Assembly: GCF_035594125.1 (NCBI RefSeq) | Contig: NC_087171.1 | Span: 17,963,267-18,027,266 of the forward strand | DNA length: 64,000 nucleotides | Source of the DNA: Scylla paramamosain | Taxonomy: Eukaryota; Arthropoda; Malacostraca; Decapoda; Portunidae | Direction: 5' to 3' | Shown: positions 13,486-24,375 of the stretch, one piece after another | Numbering within the stretch: position 1 is the stretch's first letter | Layout of the letters: every line of letters begins with the position of its first letter | Program-made: the position numbers and the translations under genes | Notes under the pieces: generated by a model | What the model saw: the letters and a program-made list of their open reading frames with translations, nothing else | The model's database searches: none | Told to the model about the DNA's origin: nothing

Positions 13486-14487
13486 CACTGAGCCACTGAC
13501 TTAACGTAAAGCGCAAATATATACCTTTCTTCACTACATTTCGACAGTGATCTTGGGAAATACAAGTTTATCACCACAACACAGTTTCTCTCAAATAAAG
13601 ATACATTAATAAGGTTGTTAAACACAATACTAACGTTGTAAAAATTATGTGAAGTTTATACTACAACGATTTCTTTTTCTCTTTATGACCCTCTAAGGTG
13701 CAGGTTTATTGTGGGTGGTTCCTAAGCCGTGCCCTAAACCCGCCGCTGTATGCAATGGCAGGTATTTTGGGTTAGCTCCACGTTCAGTCTCCGCTCCATC
13801 ATCCACTACTCAGCTCCTCCCGCCCTGCTAAGCCTCCTCGATCCTGCGCTCAAGATAGTTAATACGAGTTCGGCAAATACTGCAAGGTGCTACAAAGACT
13901 TAACGCAGATTTATAAACACAGGCGTGAATTTATTGTTTATTCCCTGTCCACTTTATATTTGCTAATGACACTTTAACGTTTGCTGTTTCATTAGAGTAA
14001 ACCCAGACAACATCACTGAGCCAAAATAGAGCTACACACACTTAAAGACTCGAATTATTTTATCACCCTTCCGTCCGTCAGCGGTATCTCAGAAAAGTAC
14101 ACCCTAAACTTACACCAGAATATTTAGCCAAGTCCTAAGAAGAGTCACAGCAGTGAAAAGGTTGTATCGTAAACCCGTGAGGGAGTCGCTACGTCTGGCT
14201 CAGGGACTCACGCTCCCAGACCACCAGCTGGGAGGGGAAGGCCCACACAGAGCCGCCACGCGACACCCCCACGCGATTCCCGCCTCGAGACACTAACCAA
14301 AGATCTGCCTTGACCCCAGCCAGCCCGCACCTCAGCACACTGAACCCAGCACCCTTCCCAGCACTCCCCTCACCGCCCCAGAGTACGCAAGCCCTCGACA
14401 CTCATCGCATTCCGGCGTGACCTTCGCTTTCACGTCCACCAAATTCCTCTCGAAGACAATACATTTAATATTGATAACTGATTAGTG

Positions 14488-14490
<3 letters not shown>

Positions 14491-14528
<38 letters not shown>

Positions 14529-14623
14529 GCTGGTTTTGATCCTGCTTGTCACAGCGACCGCCGCGTCCTGTGTGTGTGTGTGTGTGTGTGTGGGCGCGCT
14601 TAATTAATCTGATATTATAATTA

Positions 14624-14688
<65 letters not shown>
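14491..14688. repeat. Cluster of CA, TG and CT microsatellites
   Basis: CA covers 14491-14526, TG about 14572-14591 and CT 14627-14688. The CA and TG tracts could pair as a hairpin. Confidence 0.9.
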
Positions 14689-14690
<2 letters not shown>

Positions 14691-15188
14691 ACCCAGTGAT
14701 ACGCGGCACGTTAGGTAAGGACAATAACCACAACCCACCGCCACCACCACCACCACCACTCACTGACTAAGCGCCGCCCACCGCCTACACATTACGGGCT
14801 GAACACTTTAACCCTTCGGCTGCCAGAGAGAGAGAGAGAGAGAGAGAGGATAGCTTCGTCTGTATTGCCTCACACGGATAAGTCGATACGTATGTGTAGG
14901 TCCTAAGATGGAAGGGAAGGGAAAGGCGGAGAAAGTACAACGGGGGCCTTTTAGTGGATGTTGACTGGGATGCGAGGAACAAGCTACAGGTGGAGAGGAA
15001 AGGAACAGACGACAAGAAAGGAAGGGACGACTGTTAGCCTTACCAATCATTCTGAGACGTCTTTACTTGTTCTACAACCACCTTCAATCTTTAAACTGGG
15101 TAAAAATTGCAAAATCTATTATTTTTAATCCCCTTCTTTCTTGTAGATGTTTATAAAGATTCCATGGTGTTAACTGTTTCGTATAGCA

Positions 15189-15400
15189 GTTAATTATGGA
15201 CTATTTTCTAAAAACACTTCTGCACCGCACTTCCACTGCTTTCACACTGTTTTTTAAGGGTTTTTACGGTTCTAGTGACAGATTAACAAGGTTTCTACGT
15301 TATTAACAGGAGAAACACTCTTGAGAACCCAGCATATCAACTCTGTGGCCTTGAAAAACAGTCGTGGTGAGAGAGCAAAGCGTTTCTGAATGGGAGCCTA
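15189..15400 (-). repeat. Dispersed 200-bp repeat, copy C
   Basis: The reverse complement begins CATTCAGAAACGCTTTGCTC and continues with the same blocks as copy B, including GTAGAAACCTTGTTAATC, CACTAGAACCGTAAAAAC and GTGGAAGTGCGGTGC. Confidence 0.65.
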
Positions 15401-15536
15401 AGAGAGAACTAACAGGAAGACTACTCGTATTATCTTCGTTATCTCTTACTAACACCACCTCGCTGATATCTCTCCTTCCTTCCTGGCTGGCTGGTATCTA
15501 TTGCTCCCCTGCACGCTCATGTGACCTGGGCACCGT

Positions 15537-15540
<4 letters not shown>

Positions 15541-15575
<35 letters not shown>

Positions 15576-15654
15576 ATGAACCACTAACGAAACATCAACA
15601 CAAGCTAAGCAATGTTTATTCAGCCGTCTACCCTAATTGTGCCTTGACATCAAC

Positions 15655-15696
<42 letters not shown>

Positions 15697-15773
15697 ACAC
15701 CATTACAACGTGTCTTTATCGCTGTAACTCATCGAAATGTTCATGTATAATAATATATAATGCGTGTGCGTAA

Positions 15774-15831
<58 letters not shown>
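15541..15831. repeat. CA, CA and GA microsatellite cluster
   Basis: CA covers 15541-15573 and 15657-15694; GA covers 15779-15831. GC-box-like CCCCGCCC motifs lie just beyond, near 15893-15920. Confidence 0.9.
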
Positions 15832-15835
<4 letters not shown>

Positions 15836-16240
15836 ACCATAATGTATACACGGGACTAAGCTACCATAACCTCTCACTCTCTCCTTGTGTTGCCCCGCCC
15901 CGCCCGTCCCTGCCCCGCCCTGCCTCAGACAAACTCATTACCCTTGAGATTTATGGTCGATACACGAAAGTCCTTTCAAGTGGCTTTTAAGTGAGGTAAG
16001 TCTTCTTTTGTTCTGCTGCAGGGGTTCAAACGGGCCCGGTCTGGTGGGTCGTGGCCGTAAAATTAGGTTCCACAGCCGATTTAGGACTGATAGAGTAGAG
16101 AGAGCGATGGTATCAGTGGTGTTTGGGTCGCCCCTTGGAAGCCTGACACAAGTTTTACCCCGAGTCGTCTGGTTGTGAGGGACTGCCGACTGACGAGCGC
16201 ATGGCCAAGCATTTAATTAAAGTACGTGTGATCAAGTGCA

Positions 16241-16462
16241 CATTAATGGGAGAACGCAGACATTAACACTACTTCTTATGAAATTTACGATACATTAATG
16301 AAAGAACATAGACATCAGTACCACTTCTCATGAAATTAATGATGCACTAATGAAAGAACTACTATAACATCAACTATAAAATTAACGAGACATTATCTAG
16401 AGAACTTGTGCACTAACCGCTTCTTATGAGATCGAGACACGTTGATGAGAGAATGTAAGGTT
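16241..16462. repeat. Degenerate tandem array, about 50-bp unit
   Basis: Units start at about 16241, 16293, 16345, 16391 and 16440. Each begins CATTAATGAAAGAAC-like and the better copies contain CTTCTTATGAAATTAA. Related pieces recur at 16600-16840. Confidence 0.7.
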
Positions 16463-17277
16463 AATTTGTAGATTACAGGTTACAATAATGCGAGTACTTC
16501 CTGTATCTCTTTTTTCATCTATTATTCCATGCTAAGCTCCTCTGCTCCCCTCAAAACATCAACACCACGTATGCAATTAACTCTGCAATATTAAGAGAAC
16601 GCAGGTTTCAGTAATATTTAACTTTTTTTCTTTTTTTTTCGTCTGATACCCCTTGATATATTCGGCTATTCCTCCTAGGCATAAACTCCACCTATACAGT
16701 GAACTATACAATAATGAAAGATCATAGGTTTCCGTTATATTTCACTTCTTCTCTCTTTCGTCTGATACCCGACGCCAAATGCCTCCATCTCTCCCCCCGA
16801 CACTTTCACGCGTCAACAAATGCATCTATCTAGAATGAAAGAGCAATGGAATGCGTACCTAAATTTTGAGTTATCCCTGCTACCGGCACCTGAACATAAA
16901 CTTAACTACTAATTAAACATGAGCATTTTTTCTGATGACGTCATTCGACAATAATAATCATGCAAGTGTTAATGAATAGCCAAATGCGGAATGCAATAAG
17001 CTCCACCTACCAGTTCGCATGTAAATTAGGTGAAGCTTAATAAATTTTAGACTACAAATGACTGCTTTCCTGCCTCTCAAGGTTCGCACATGCTCAGAAT
17101 ATCACCTGCGGGAAGGCTGCGTCCTGTACCAGCTGAGGGGGCCCTGGCACAGTCCTTCTTCTGGAAAGCTTTGTTCTCTCATCAGCCCCGTTGAGATTTT
17201 ATGTGTGTTTTTTCCCATTACTGATACAAAACTCATATTAAACTGGTACTAGAATCATGAAAACTTTTTAAAACCCT

Positions 17278-17339
17278 AGTAGTAGTAGTAGTAGCAGTAG
17301 TAGTAGTAATAGTAGTAGTAGCAGCAGCAGCAGCAGCAA
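17278..17339. repeat. (AGT)n/(AGC)n trinucleotide array
   Basis: AGT units with an AGC block at the right end. Confidence 0.9.
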
Positions 17340-18435
17340 GAGAGAGACACGCTAAAAGCCTCGGTGTTTTGTCCAACACTCCGTTAAAAGGCTAGCTCAT
17401 CGACGCTACAAACATGCTGAGATAGAGGAGCGTGTTTACATTAGGAACTGGGCCCCACATTCCGATCTCTATCACTTCACGCACAAAAAGAAAGCAGGGA
17501 GAGAGGAAAAAACTGTGAAATAATACATTGTTTATAAGTAATCGGATACCCCTCAGTCCTCAGGGAATCAAAAGACAGAAATTAAAGCTAAGAGTTTTTT
17601 GAGTTCGATATTTGTTGTTACAAAATAATTGTGTAATCTATTAACATTGAAACTAAGATCAAAGAGCACCAATAACTGTCTGTCATATTTTCAGTCACCT
17701 CACTACACCTGCGCCTCCTCTCAGCCTCCATTACCATAACCTAATCAGTATAACAGATGTTTTTTTGCTTTACCTTAAATATACTGGACACACACATGCA
17801 CTTGCTTACCCTTGTCATGAACCTGACAGAGGCACCATGTGAGCTATACATTTGATACGAGGATGAGGATTGAGCCAAATAACATGAATAAACATTCTTA
17901 CCCCAAACTGACTTTGGTAAAGCAACCATACACTTCACGCCTCGAAGATCTGTCTGCATTCCTATTGGGGAAAAAAAAAAAAAGTCTTTCCAGGCGTCAC
18001 TGCGACACACACACACGCGTCACCTACAATGTAAACAAACGCCATTCATTCACTCCAATGATACTGCTTCAAAAATGTTTAATTGATTTGAAACATTCAT
18101 TGTTCCGTATATTTACAATACAGTGCAATTTTTCACTGGAATTACTTTAAAGAATGGAATTGAAACTTAGTTAACTTGAATTATATTTTGTAATGCTTGT
18201 ATAACATGACTGGACGTGAAAAATGTGCTTATTTGAATGGATTTCACGAACTCAGAGGAAGGAAACTACCAGTTCCACAATAATCCCATACGATAACTCA
18301 GACAGACAGACCACTCACGTCCTAGATGGTCTTGCTTTGTAATCTGTCCTTGACTCGGATCAAATCATTATCATACTTGCTTCCCTCCATGACTGGTGCC
18401 AAACGTACCGAAACAAGTCACGATATGCTTAATTG

Positions 18436-18637
18436 CTCTTTTCTTAATTAATATTTTCTTAATCTCTCTTTAATCAAAACATCATCTTGTTTGCTATCAT
18501 GGTGTTGTTAACTAATGGCGATGTACTAATATTTCAACACTACTACTCTTTTCTTGATTAACCTTTTCTTAATCTCTCTTTAACCAAAACATCATCTTTG
18601 CTATCAGAGTGATACTGACTAATGACAATGAACTAAT
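18436..18637. repeat. 110-bp tandem duplication
   Basis: Copies start at 18436 and 18546 with CTCTTTTCTT. Both contain TTTTCTTAATCTCTCTTTAA, CAAAACATCATCTT and GACTAATG/AACTAATG. Confidence 0.85.
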
Positions 18638-19630
18638 GCTTAAAAAAATCAACTACGTTTCTAAAGAAATATTCATGATGTGGAAAGGAAAGAAAAGAAA
18701 AAAATATTGGTCAAACTCAGATACTCAACAAACAGTGAGCAGCCTCTGGGGACGTGCAAATATTTTCTTCGTTTCTTTCTTCTCTCACTGAGGTGACGCG
18801 ACGCCGCGGTTGGTTTGTGCAGTACTTGGCAAGTCACGGTGTACGGCAGGCGGCAGGGTGTTGCTGTATATTTGTTGCTGTTGTTGTAAATAGTGTTGCT
18901 TTTGTCGTTGGTGTTGTTGTTTCACGTTCATAGGAGTCCGGCCGAGGACAAGAGATTCTGATATATCTAAAAAAAAATCTATAAACGATTCCACCTCTCA
19001 CAAAATAAGCAATAGCACGCATCCTTCATGTAGATCATAAAGCTATTTTCCTCCTAGTATTTCTCTAACAACAATATCATTACGAAGTGGAGCAGACCGT
19101 GAAGACGTGCCGCGCAACACAAGGAAGTCGTCAAAAATAAATTTACGATCTCTTAGAAGATTCATTCATTCATTGCCATATTATGATTACAATTTCCGTA
19201 ACACCACGAAATTTTTGTTTTCCTTTTTTCTCGTGAAATATAGAGATGCTTATGAAAACTTTTCTTTTTCTTTTTGTAATGATCAGTCGTTGATTACAGA
19301 GACCATGACTGGAATATGCAAATAGCTTAATAAAACGAAATACATCATAAAATACAGAAATGTTGTATTGTGGTCGACTTTTATCACTGTCGCCGCGTGA
19401 TGACCGTTCCGCGATTTCCCTGCGTTGAAATACCACCACTTCAAAGGCAGCAGTGGTGAATACCTCTGTACATCACATGCAAGTGACTATATTTGCAGAA
19501 AGAACAGGAAAAATAAAGCAGCAAAACCTATCATTCACAGTGTGATCGCAATCCAGGTCATGGGGTAGTGACAGAGCCGCGCCGCACCGCGCACTCCGGC
19601 GCTTGGTAGTCCTGGCGGTGACGACGACCA

Positions 19631-19972
19631 CTAGCGATGCATGATGCACGAGGGGGAGCACACCAGGCTGCTGTTCACACCGCGCCGCTCACTCCACATG
19701 AGCTTGGCCTCCGTGACACCCTTGCTGATCTTCAGGGTCCTCAGTGGGAGGGATCGCACGCTCAAGTGAAAGATTTTGGAATGTTCTAAGGCGGGAGAGG
19801 CGGAATCAGAAACCACGGTAGACAGGTGGTGGCGGTGAGTGTCCTGAGGAGCATGGAAATGAAGGTGACCCAGCTTGTTATTATGACAGGCGTGGAGGCG
19901 GCAACGAAGCCCAGCCATCCACCGCCCCACCTGTGCCGCCGCCCCTCCTGCAAGGTCCTGCCGTCAGCACAA
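19631..19972 (-). CDS. Unassigned GC-rich open segment, possible exon
   Basis: On the minus strand about 110 codons are open between a TGA near 19964 and a TAG at 19631. The segment is richer in CpG than its flanks. The middle reads KIFHLSVRSLPLRTLKI, then GVTEAKLMW. This pattern loosely recalls the beta-strand block of TGF-beta prodomains but is too short to assign. A possible acceptor (ccttgcag) lies near 19951 on this strand. No convincing donor was found at the 3' end. It could equally be CpG-rich promoter sequence. Confidence 0.22.
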
Positions 19973-20733
19973 GGCCGGTCCTACAGCCACCACCACTACT
20001 CTTAAATATTCTCGCTGCTACGAATGAATTAAGGAAGCTTTACTTGAACTGGACGAAACCATTCTACAATAAGTGTTTTATTTTCAATACATATATGAAG
20101 TGAAGTAGGTGGGCGTGGTCCAATATATACTTTTTTTTCCCAAGTGCGTATATACTTCCTCGAAACAATTTAAATCCTTTGTCAAAGAACATTATTTACA
20201 ATCAGTAGTCTCATCGTTTAACTGATGAAGACAAAACGAGCCAAGCATAGCGAAGCTGTGCTCCCTCGCTCTGCCAGCCCCTCCCCAGGCCAGCTTCTCG
20301 GTACACCAGATCCCTCCACCCCTTCCCCACATCCCTTTTCCTACAGTACTACCCCGCCATCGCCTCCCCATGCCGCCGCTCGACTAAACCTCTCTATCAT
20401 GACGCTTCGTAAAATATCGCAGTGTTTTCCTGTGTCCCGTGGCCGTCGCAAAGATAAACACACGTGTGATGGATCTCTCAGCGAGTGTGTGAGGCTGCAT
20501 CTGGCGGCATAGAGACAGCTGACTCACAAAACCCACATCAGGTACTAACAAAGAAAGTCTTTGTAGGATGTTCGCCCCATGTGTTATTGTAAATACTGAT
20601 GACTTCATTCCGAAAGTGAACCGCTATAACGATATACTATATTTTAGGCCGATGAATCTGACGCGCATGAATAAAGGTTCCTATTATTGTACAAGGTTTT
20701 TATAGAAGGCCGCTGCTGCTAGTACTTATAGAG

Positions 20734-20734
<1 letters not shown>

Positions 20735-20803
<69 letters not shown>
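20735..20803. repeat. (CT)n microsatellite
   Basis: Uninterrupted run. Confidence 0.95.
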
Positions 20804-20806
<3 letters not shown>

Positions 20807-21231
20807 ATGACTGAGTTATCCACGGCAAACGATTACTCACTCATTTTAGTTCATTTAATCCGTAAGATCGCTGAACAAAGGTATGAACAAATGTTAAGTA
20901 CTAAATGTATATACATAACAGCAAGATGCACGGGAGCATGAGTGGCTAACAATCTCTAGCGAAGAGAATCCTGATCTACAAATGGAACGAACATGATTAA
21001 CATTGTATTATTATTCTTTTTCCTCCTCCCCATCCTTTTCTTCCTGCCTTCTTCCACCTCCCCCTCCTCCTCTTCTCTCTCTTCTGTTGTGACATTTTCT
21101 ATACATTGATGCTTTGCAGCTATTATCTTAACTTCGTGTACTATTACTATTGATTGCAGTTCTTATCGCGAAGGCACAAGTCACTGATATGTACTGTTTA
21201 TTCAGTTATTCTATTTCAGTGTTGTGTACTA

Positions 21232-21452
21232 CAGTAGAACGTCGATTTAACGCCAGTTGATTTAAAATAGCACCTAAAAGAAAGATAAAAAATCTTTTTC
21301 AAACGAATAATTTAGATTTTAAGCGAATTCAAATGACGTGCATTATTTTCCCGTCTCAGGAGCGTTTCCATAAAAACATTTCGATTTAGTGCGAAATCGA
21401 TTTAAAGCGCACTCTCGTGAACACCGACTCGCGCTAAATCGACGTTCTACCT
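21232..21452. mobile_element. pogo/Tigger-type MITE with TA target duplication
   Basis: A 221-bp element with matching ends: CAGTAGAACGTCGATTTAACG on the left and the inverse of AGGTAGAACGTCGATTTAGCG on the right, each beside a TA. It has no coding capacity. It lies just upstream of the first visible BMP9/10 exon, presumably in an intron. Confidence 0.75.
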
Positions 21453-21537
21453 TATTTTCACTTATTATTGTCACATTAAGAGGCCGAGTCTGAAGTATCT
21501 GCCCCAATGCACATGAGTGAACGTCATAGTTTTTCAG

Positions 21538-23745
21538 AGAGCCATGCCGGTGACCCAGACGTGGAGGGCAGGACAGCGAGGAAGCACACGCTGGGCTTCA
21601 ACGTGACGGCACCACGGGCTGAGACAGTCATCAACGCCACGCTGCGTCTCTACACCATCATCACTCGTGACCAGTACGCCTATATAGGTACGCCATACAG
21701 CCTTCCGCACTGATTTGCGTCTCTTTTTTTTTTTTTATTCCTTTTCTTACTGTTCTTTCTTAACTCTATGGCTCTTATTCTGAAACGCTTTGCTCTTTCA
21801 CTAAGACTATTTTTAAAGGCCACAGATAATTAAATAAGTTACTAAGTGTTTTCCTGTTTTTAACATAGAAATCTAGTTAATTTATCACTAGAACCGTAAA
21901 ACACTCTCAAAACTCATGTCATTTCAACTAGAGCCTTTTATATGTAGTGTAGGTACGGCATTTTATATATGCACAGTAATATTTACCGCCCGTGATCCCT
22001 CTGTCCGCCAGGCGTGGAGCGTCGCGTGCGGGTGGAAATGACTCTGCCCCGCGACGAGGCGGAGGACCTGATGACCGTGAAAGTGTGTGAAAGAGACATT
22101 TATGAGCTGCATAATGCTTGGGAAACTTTCGACGTGACCTTCGCTGTGAGGCACTGGCTGGCGCACCCTTCCTGTCCCCAGCTCCTGCAGGTAACCACGG
22201 GCACCCCCACTTCCTATTGACTGCCTACATACTCCACACGCTTTCCAAGAGAAAGTAAATTTGTGATATATAATTGTCACTTGCGTACATAATTCAAAGT
22301 TTCAAGTTGAAATACAAAGACCACAAGAAATAATATTGTCTTATTACTACAAAAATTTAATTTCACGAATGTGCATTTCAACTATCATCATTAGCCATTA
22401 CAAACCTCCTTGGGTCATCGCCATGAAACACTGTATACACTGCCTCTGATCCTTGCCAAATTCTGATCACTGTAAACTTTCCCAGCCTCACCTTTGCACC
22501 TCTTGCCCAGTATATTAATGGTCAGCGAGCTGAGAAGTGGCATTTTTTCAAACAAACATAAACCTGTTTCCCGTTACCCTCCACAGATCTATATTGAATC
22601 AGTGTTCTCAACTGTTGGAAGCGGCGGTGAAATGGACGTGGCCACCATGCCCCTGACAGACAGCGAGCCGCTCCTCCTCCTCTATTCCTCCGTCAGGCAC
22701 CGCAGACAGTCGCGCCATGAACTCAGCGTCATGATTTCACATGAAAATGACATTCAAGAGAAAATTCGGGTAAGCACCACGTGACTTAAATGTGGTGATG
22801 AAAGCAGGAAAACCAGACTGAGAATACACAAAATAACAGACAAAATTTATTAAAAATTTTGTTTCTTGTCCTCTATTGAATTACAGAGCAAGAGAAAGAA
22901 GCGGTCATTAGAAAAGTTGCAGAAGATTCGAGTGCGAAGAAACGCAGCAGAGATTCAAGAGGAGGAGAGTAACATGATCTGGGAGGGGGAGCTGCTAGTA
23001 CCAGGCTTGCCCCAGCATGCCCAGAACTCACTGGGAGGTAAGGTCAGTGTGGCCTCTCTATTGTCTCATATCTGGCCGGAACACAGTTTTCTGATATTTC
23101 TCCTCAGTCTCCTGATTTTTCTTCCTTCTGTCTTCCCAACACTTATTATCCTGGCCTTGCAGATCGAGGAAAGGGACGCCGTGGGCGCAGAAGAAGAGCT
23201 AAAAACGGGTGTAAGACAAAGCCACTGCGGGTAGACTTCAAAGACATTGGGTGGGATGACTGGATCATTGCACCAGTCTCCTATGAGGTAAACATTCATG
23301 GCCATGACTTGCATTGTGCCAAGAAACTGTGCTTTCGGAAAACACTACAGCCTGTCTCTTTTTCTACTTGTACTTGTCACCTACTTTATGGCTATATTAC
23401 CAATAAGATGTTCATTATTCTGGGTTCTCAAAATTTTGTAATGTCGCTAGTATGATGATATCAAGCAAAAAAAAGTGGAAGACATGGCAATAAACTCTTC
23501 TCTTTTCTCAGGCGAATCAGTGCACCGGCAAGTGTTTCTACCCGCTAGCGTCTCACCTGAGCCCAACCAAGCATGCTGTGGTGCAGACGCTGATGAACTC
23601 AGTGCATCCGGAACGCAGCCCCCGCGCCTGCTGTGTCCCCACCAGGCTGGGCCCCATCCCCCTCCTCTACTTTGAGAACAATCAAACTCCCACCTACAAA
23701 TCCGAGTATGATGATATGGTGGTGCTGGAGTGTGGATGCAGATAG
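21538..23745 (+). CDS. BMP9/10: BMP9/10-type TGF-beta family ligand, 3' six coding exons (5' partial)
   Basis: Secreted dimeric growth factor precursor. Exons read as 21538-21687, 22012-22190, 22587-22769, 22887-23037, 23163-23287 and 23512-23745. All have GT/AG borders with matching phases, giving about 340 residues. The prodomain shows a FNVTAP...LRLYT strand, WETFDVT and MISHE, all features of BMP9/10 prodomains. A polybasic RRRR site precedes a mature domain of about 107 residues with the seven knot cysteines (NGCK, NQC, KCF, ACC, ECGCR), [11 protein letters not shown] and the terminal CGCR. Possible N-glycosylation sites are NVT, NAT and NQT. The first visible exon starts at a cag acceptor with one codon base carried over, so an upstream exon with signal peptide and N-terminal prodomain is required. 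I could not find it in the preceding 21 kb. It is more like BMP9/10 than dpp or gbb, judged from motifs only. Confidence 0.93.
21766..21965 (+). repeat. Dispersed 200-bp repeat, copy D
   Basis: TATTCTGAAACGCTTTGCTC, CATAGAAATCTAGTTAATT, CACTAGAACCGTAAAAC, GAGCCTTTT and GTGTAGGTACGGC align in order with copy B. It lies in a BMP9/10 intron. Confidence 0.65.
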
Positions 23746-23886
23746 TGGAGCGAGCCCAGCATATCCCAGATAGGTAGCTGGGAAAGCCGAGTGAAAAAAT
23801 ATACTCAAAAACTTTCCTCAAGACATTTTGTAATGTCATTTGAAAGTGTACAGTATTTAATCATACTCAAGACTTGTCACATAGTA

Positions 23887-23892
23887 AATAAA
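23887..23892 (+). other. Polyadenylation signal candidate of the BMP9/10 gene
   Basis: AATAAA lies about 140 nt after the TAG stop at 23743-23745. A second AATAAA-type hexamer lies near 23968. Either could end the transcript. Confidence 0.5.
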
Positions 23893-24065
23893 TGAAAAGC
23901 AAACATTATGCTTCATTATTTATGTAAATACTCGAGAAATATGATGAAGTGGTCAGATCATAAAGAAAATAAATATTAAGTGCATTTTCGTAACAAAATT
24001 ATTTGGTACTTAAATGTGGCCTGAAACAAACCTTTGTCATGAAGCTCCTATCATCACGAATGCTA

Positions 24066-24128
24066 AGTTGACTACAACCAAGAAAAAGTTGACTACAACC
24101 AAGGAAAAGCTGACTGCAACCAAGAAGT
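24066..24128. repeat. Three 21-bp tandem repeats
   Basis: Units at 24066, 24087 and 24108 share AGTTGACTACAACCAAG. The third has two substitutions. They lie just downstream of the BMP9/10 polyadenylation signals. Confidence 0.9.
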
Positions 24129-24248
24129 TTAATATGTGTAATGTTGTATATGTATCCACTTTGCTGACAGCACACGATTGCAGAAATCACTAAAGATCAA
24201 TTATTGAGTTATGGCACAGCAACAATTAGTTCATGGCATCAACCAGGG

Positions 24249-24279
<31 letters not shown>

Positions 24280-24375
24280 CCTGTTTCTCCCACCGAGAAA
24301 CTGCCTTGAATAAGGACTGAACTCACAACCCTTGGGTCATGAGCCAAGCACCATGCCACAGAGCCACTTGGCCCA
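24280..24375 (-). mobile_element. tRNA-derived SINE, CT-tailed
   Basis: On the minus strand GTGGCTCTGTGGCATGG fits a Pol III A box. GGCTCATGACCC lies in an anticodon-like arm (CTCATGA loop, Met-type) and GGTTGTGAGTTCAGTCC fits a B box. A small hairpin (GTTTCTC/GAGAAAC) follows, then a (CT)n tail (24254-24279 on the plus strand as GA). Confidence 0.6.

Larger units (their letters stand above)
9837..21231. other. Non-coding stretch upstream of the BMP9/10 exons
   Basis: Contains the listed repeats, a GGC-rich segment at 13055-13090 and CpG-richer islands near 10020-10200, 13050-13210, 14200-14400 and 19550-19980. None gives a recognisable protein. The missing 5' exon of the BMP9/10 gene may be here unseen, or outside the window. 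Confidence 0.4.

Noticed and set aside
20225..20512. 95-codon plus-strand ORF considered as the missing first exon of BMP9/10
   Set aside because: No signal peptide, Pro/Ser-rich composition, no prodomain motif and no clear donor in the right phase.
24066..24128. CRISPR-like array
   Set aside because: Repeats are contiguous with no spacers and the host is a eukaryote.
24280..24375. Functional tRNA-Met gene on the minus strand
   Set aside because: Arms mispair and the B box is diverged; better explained as a tRNA-derived SINE.
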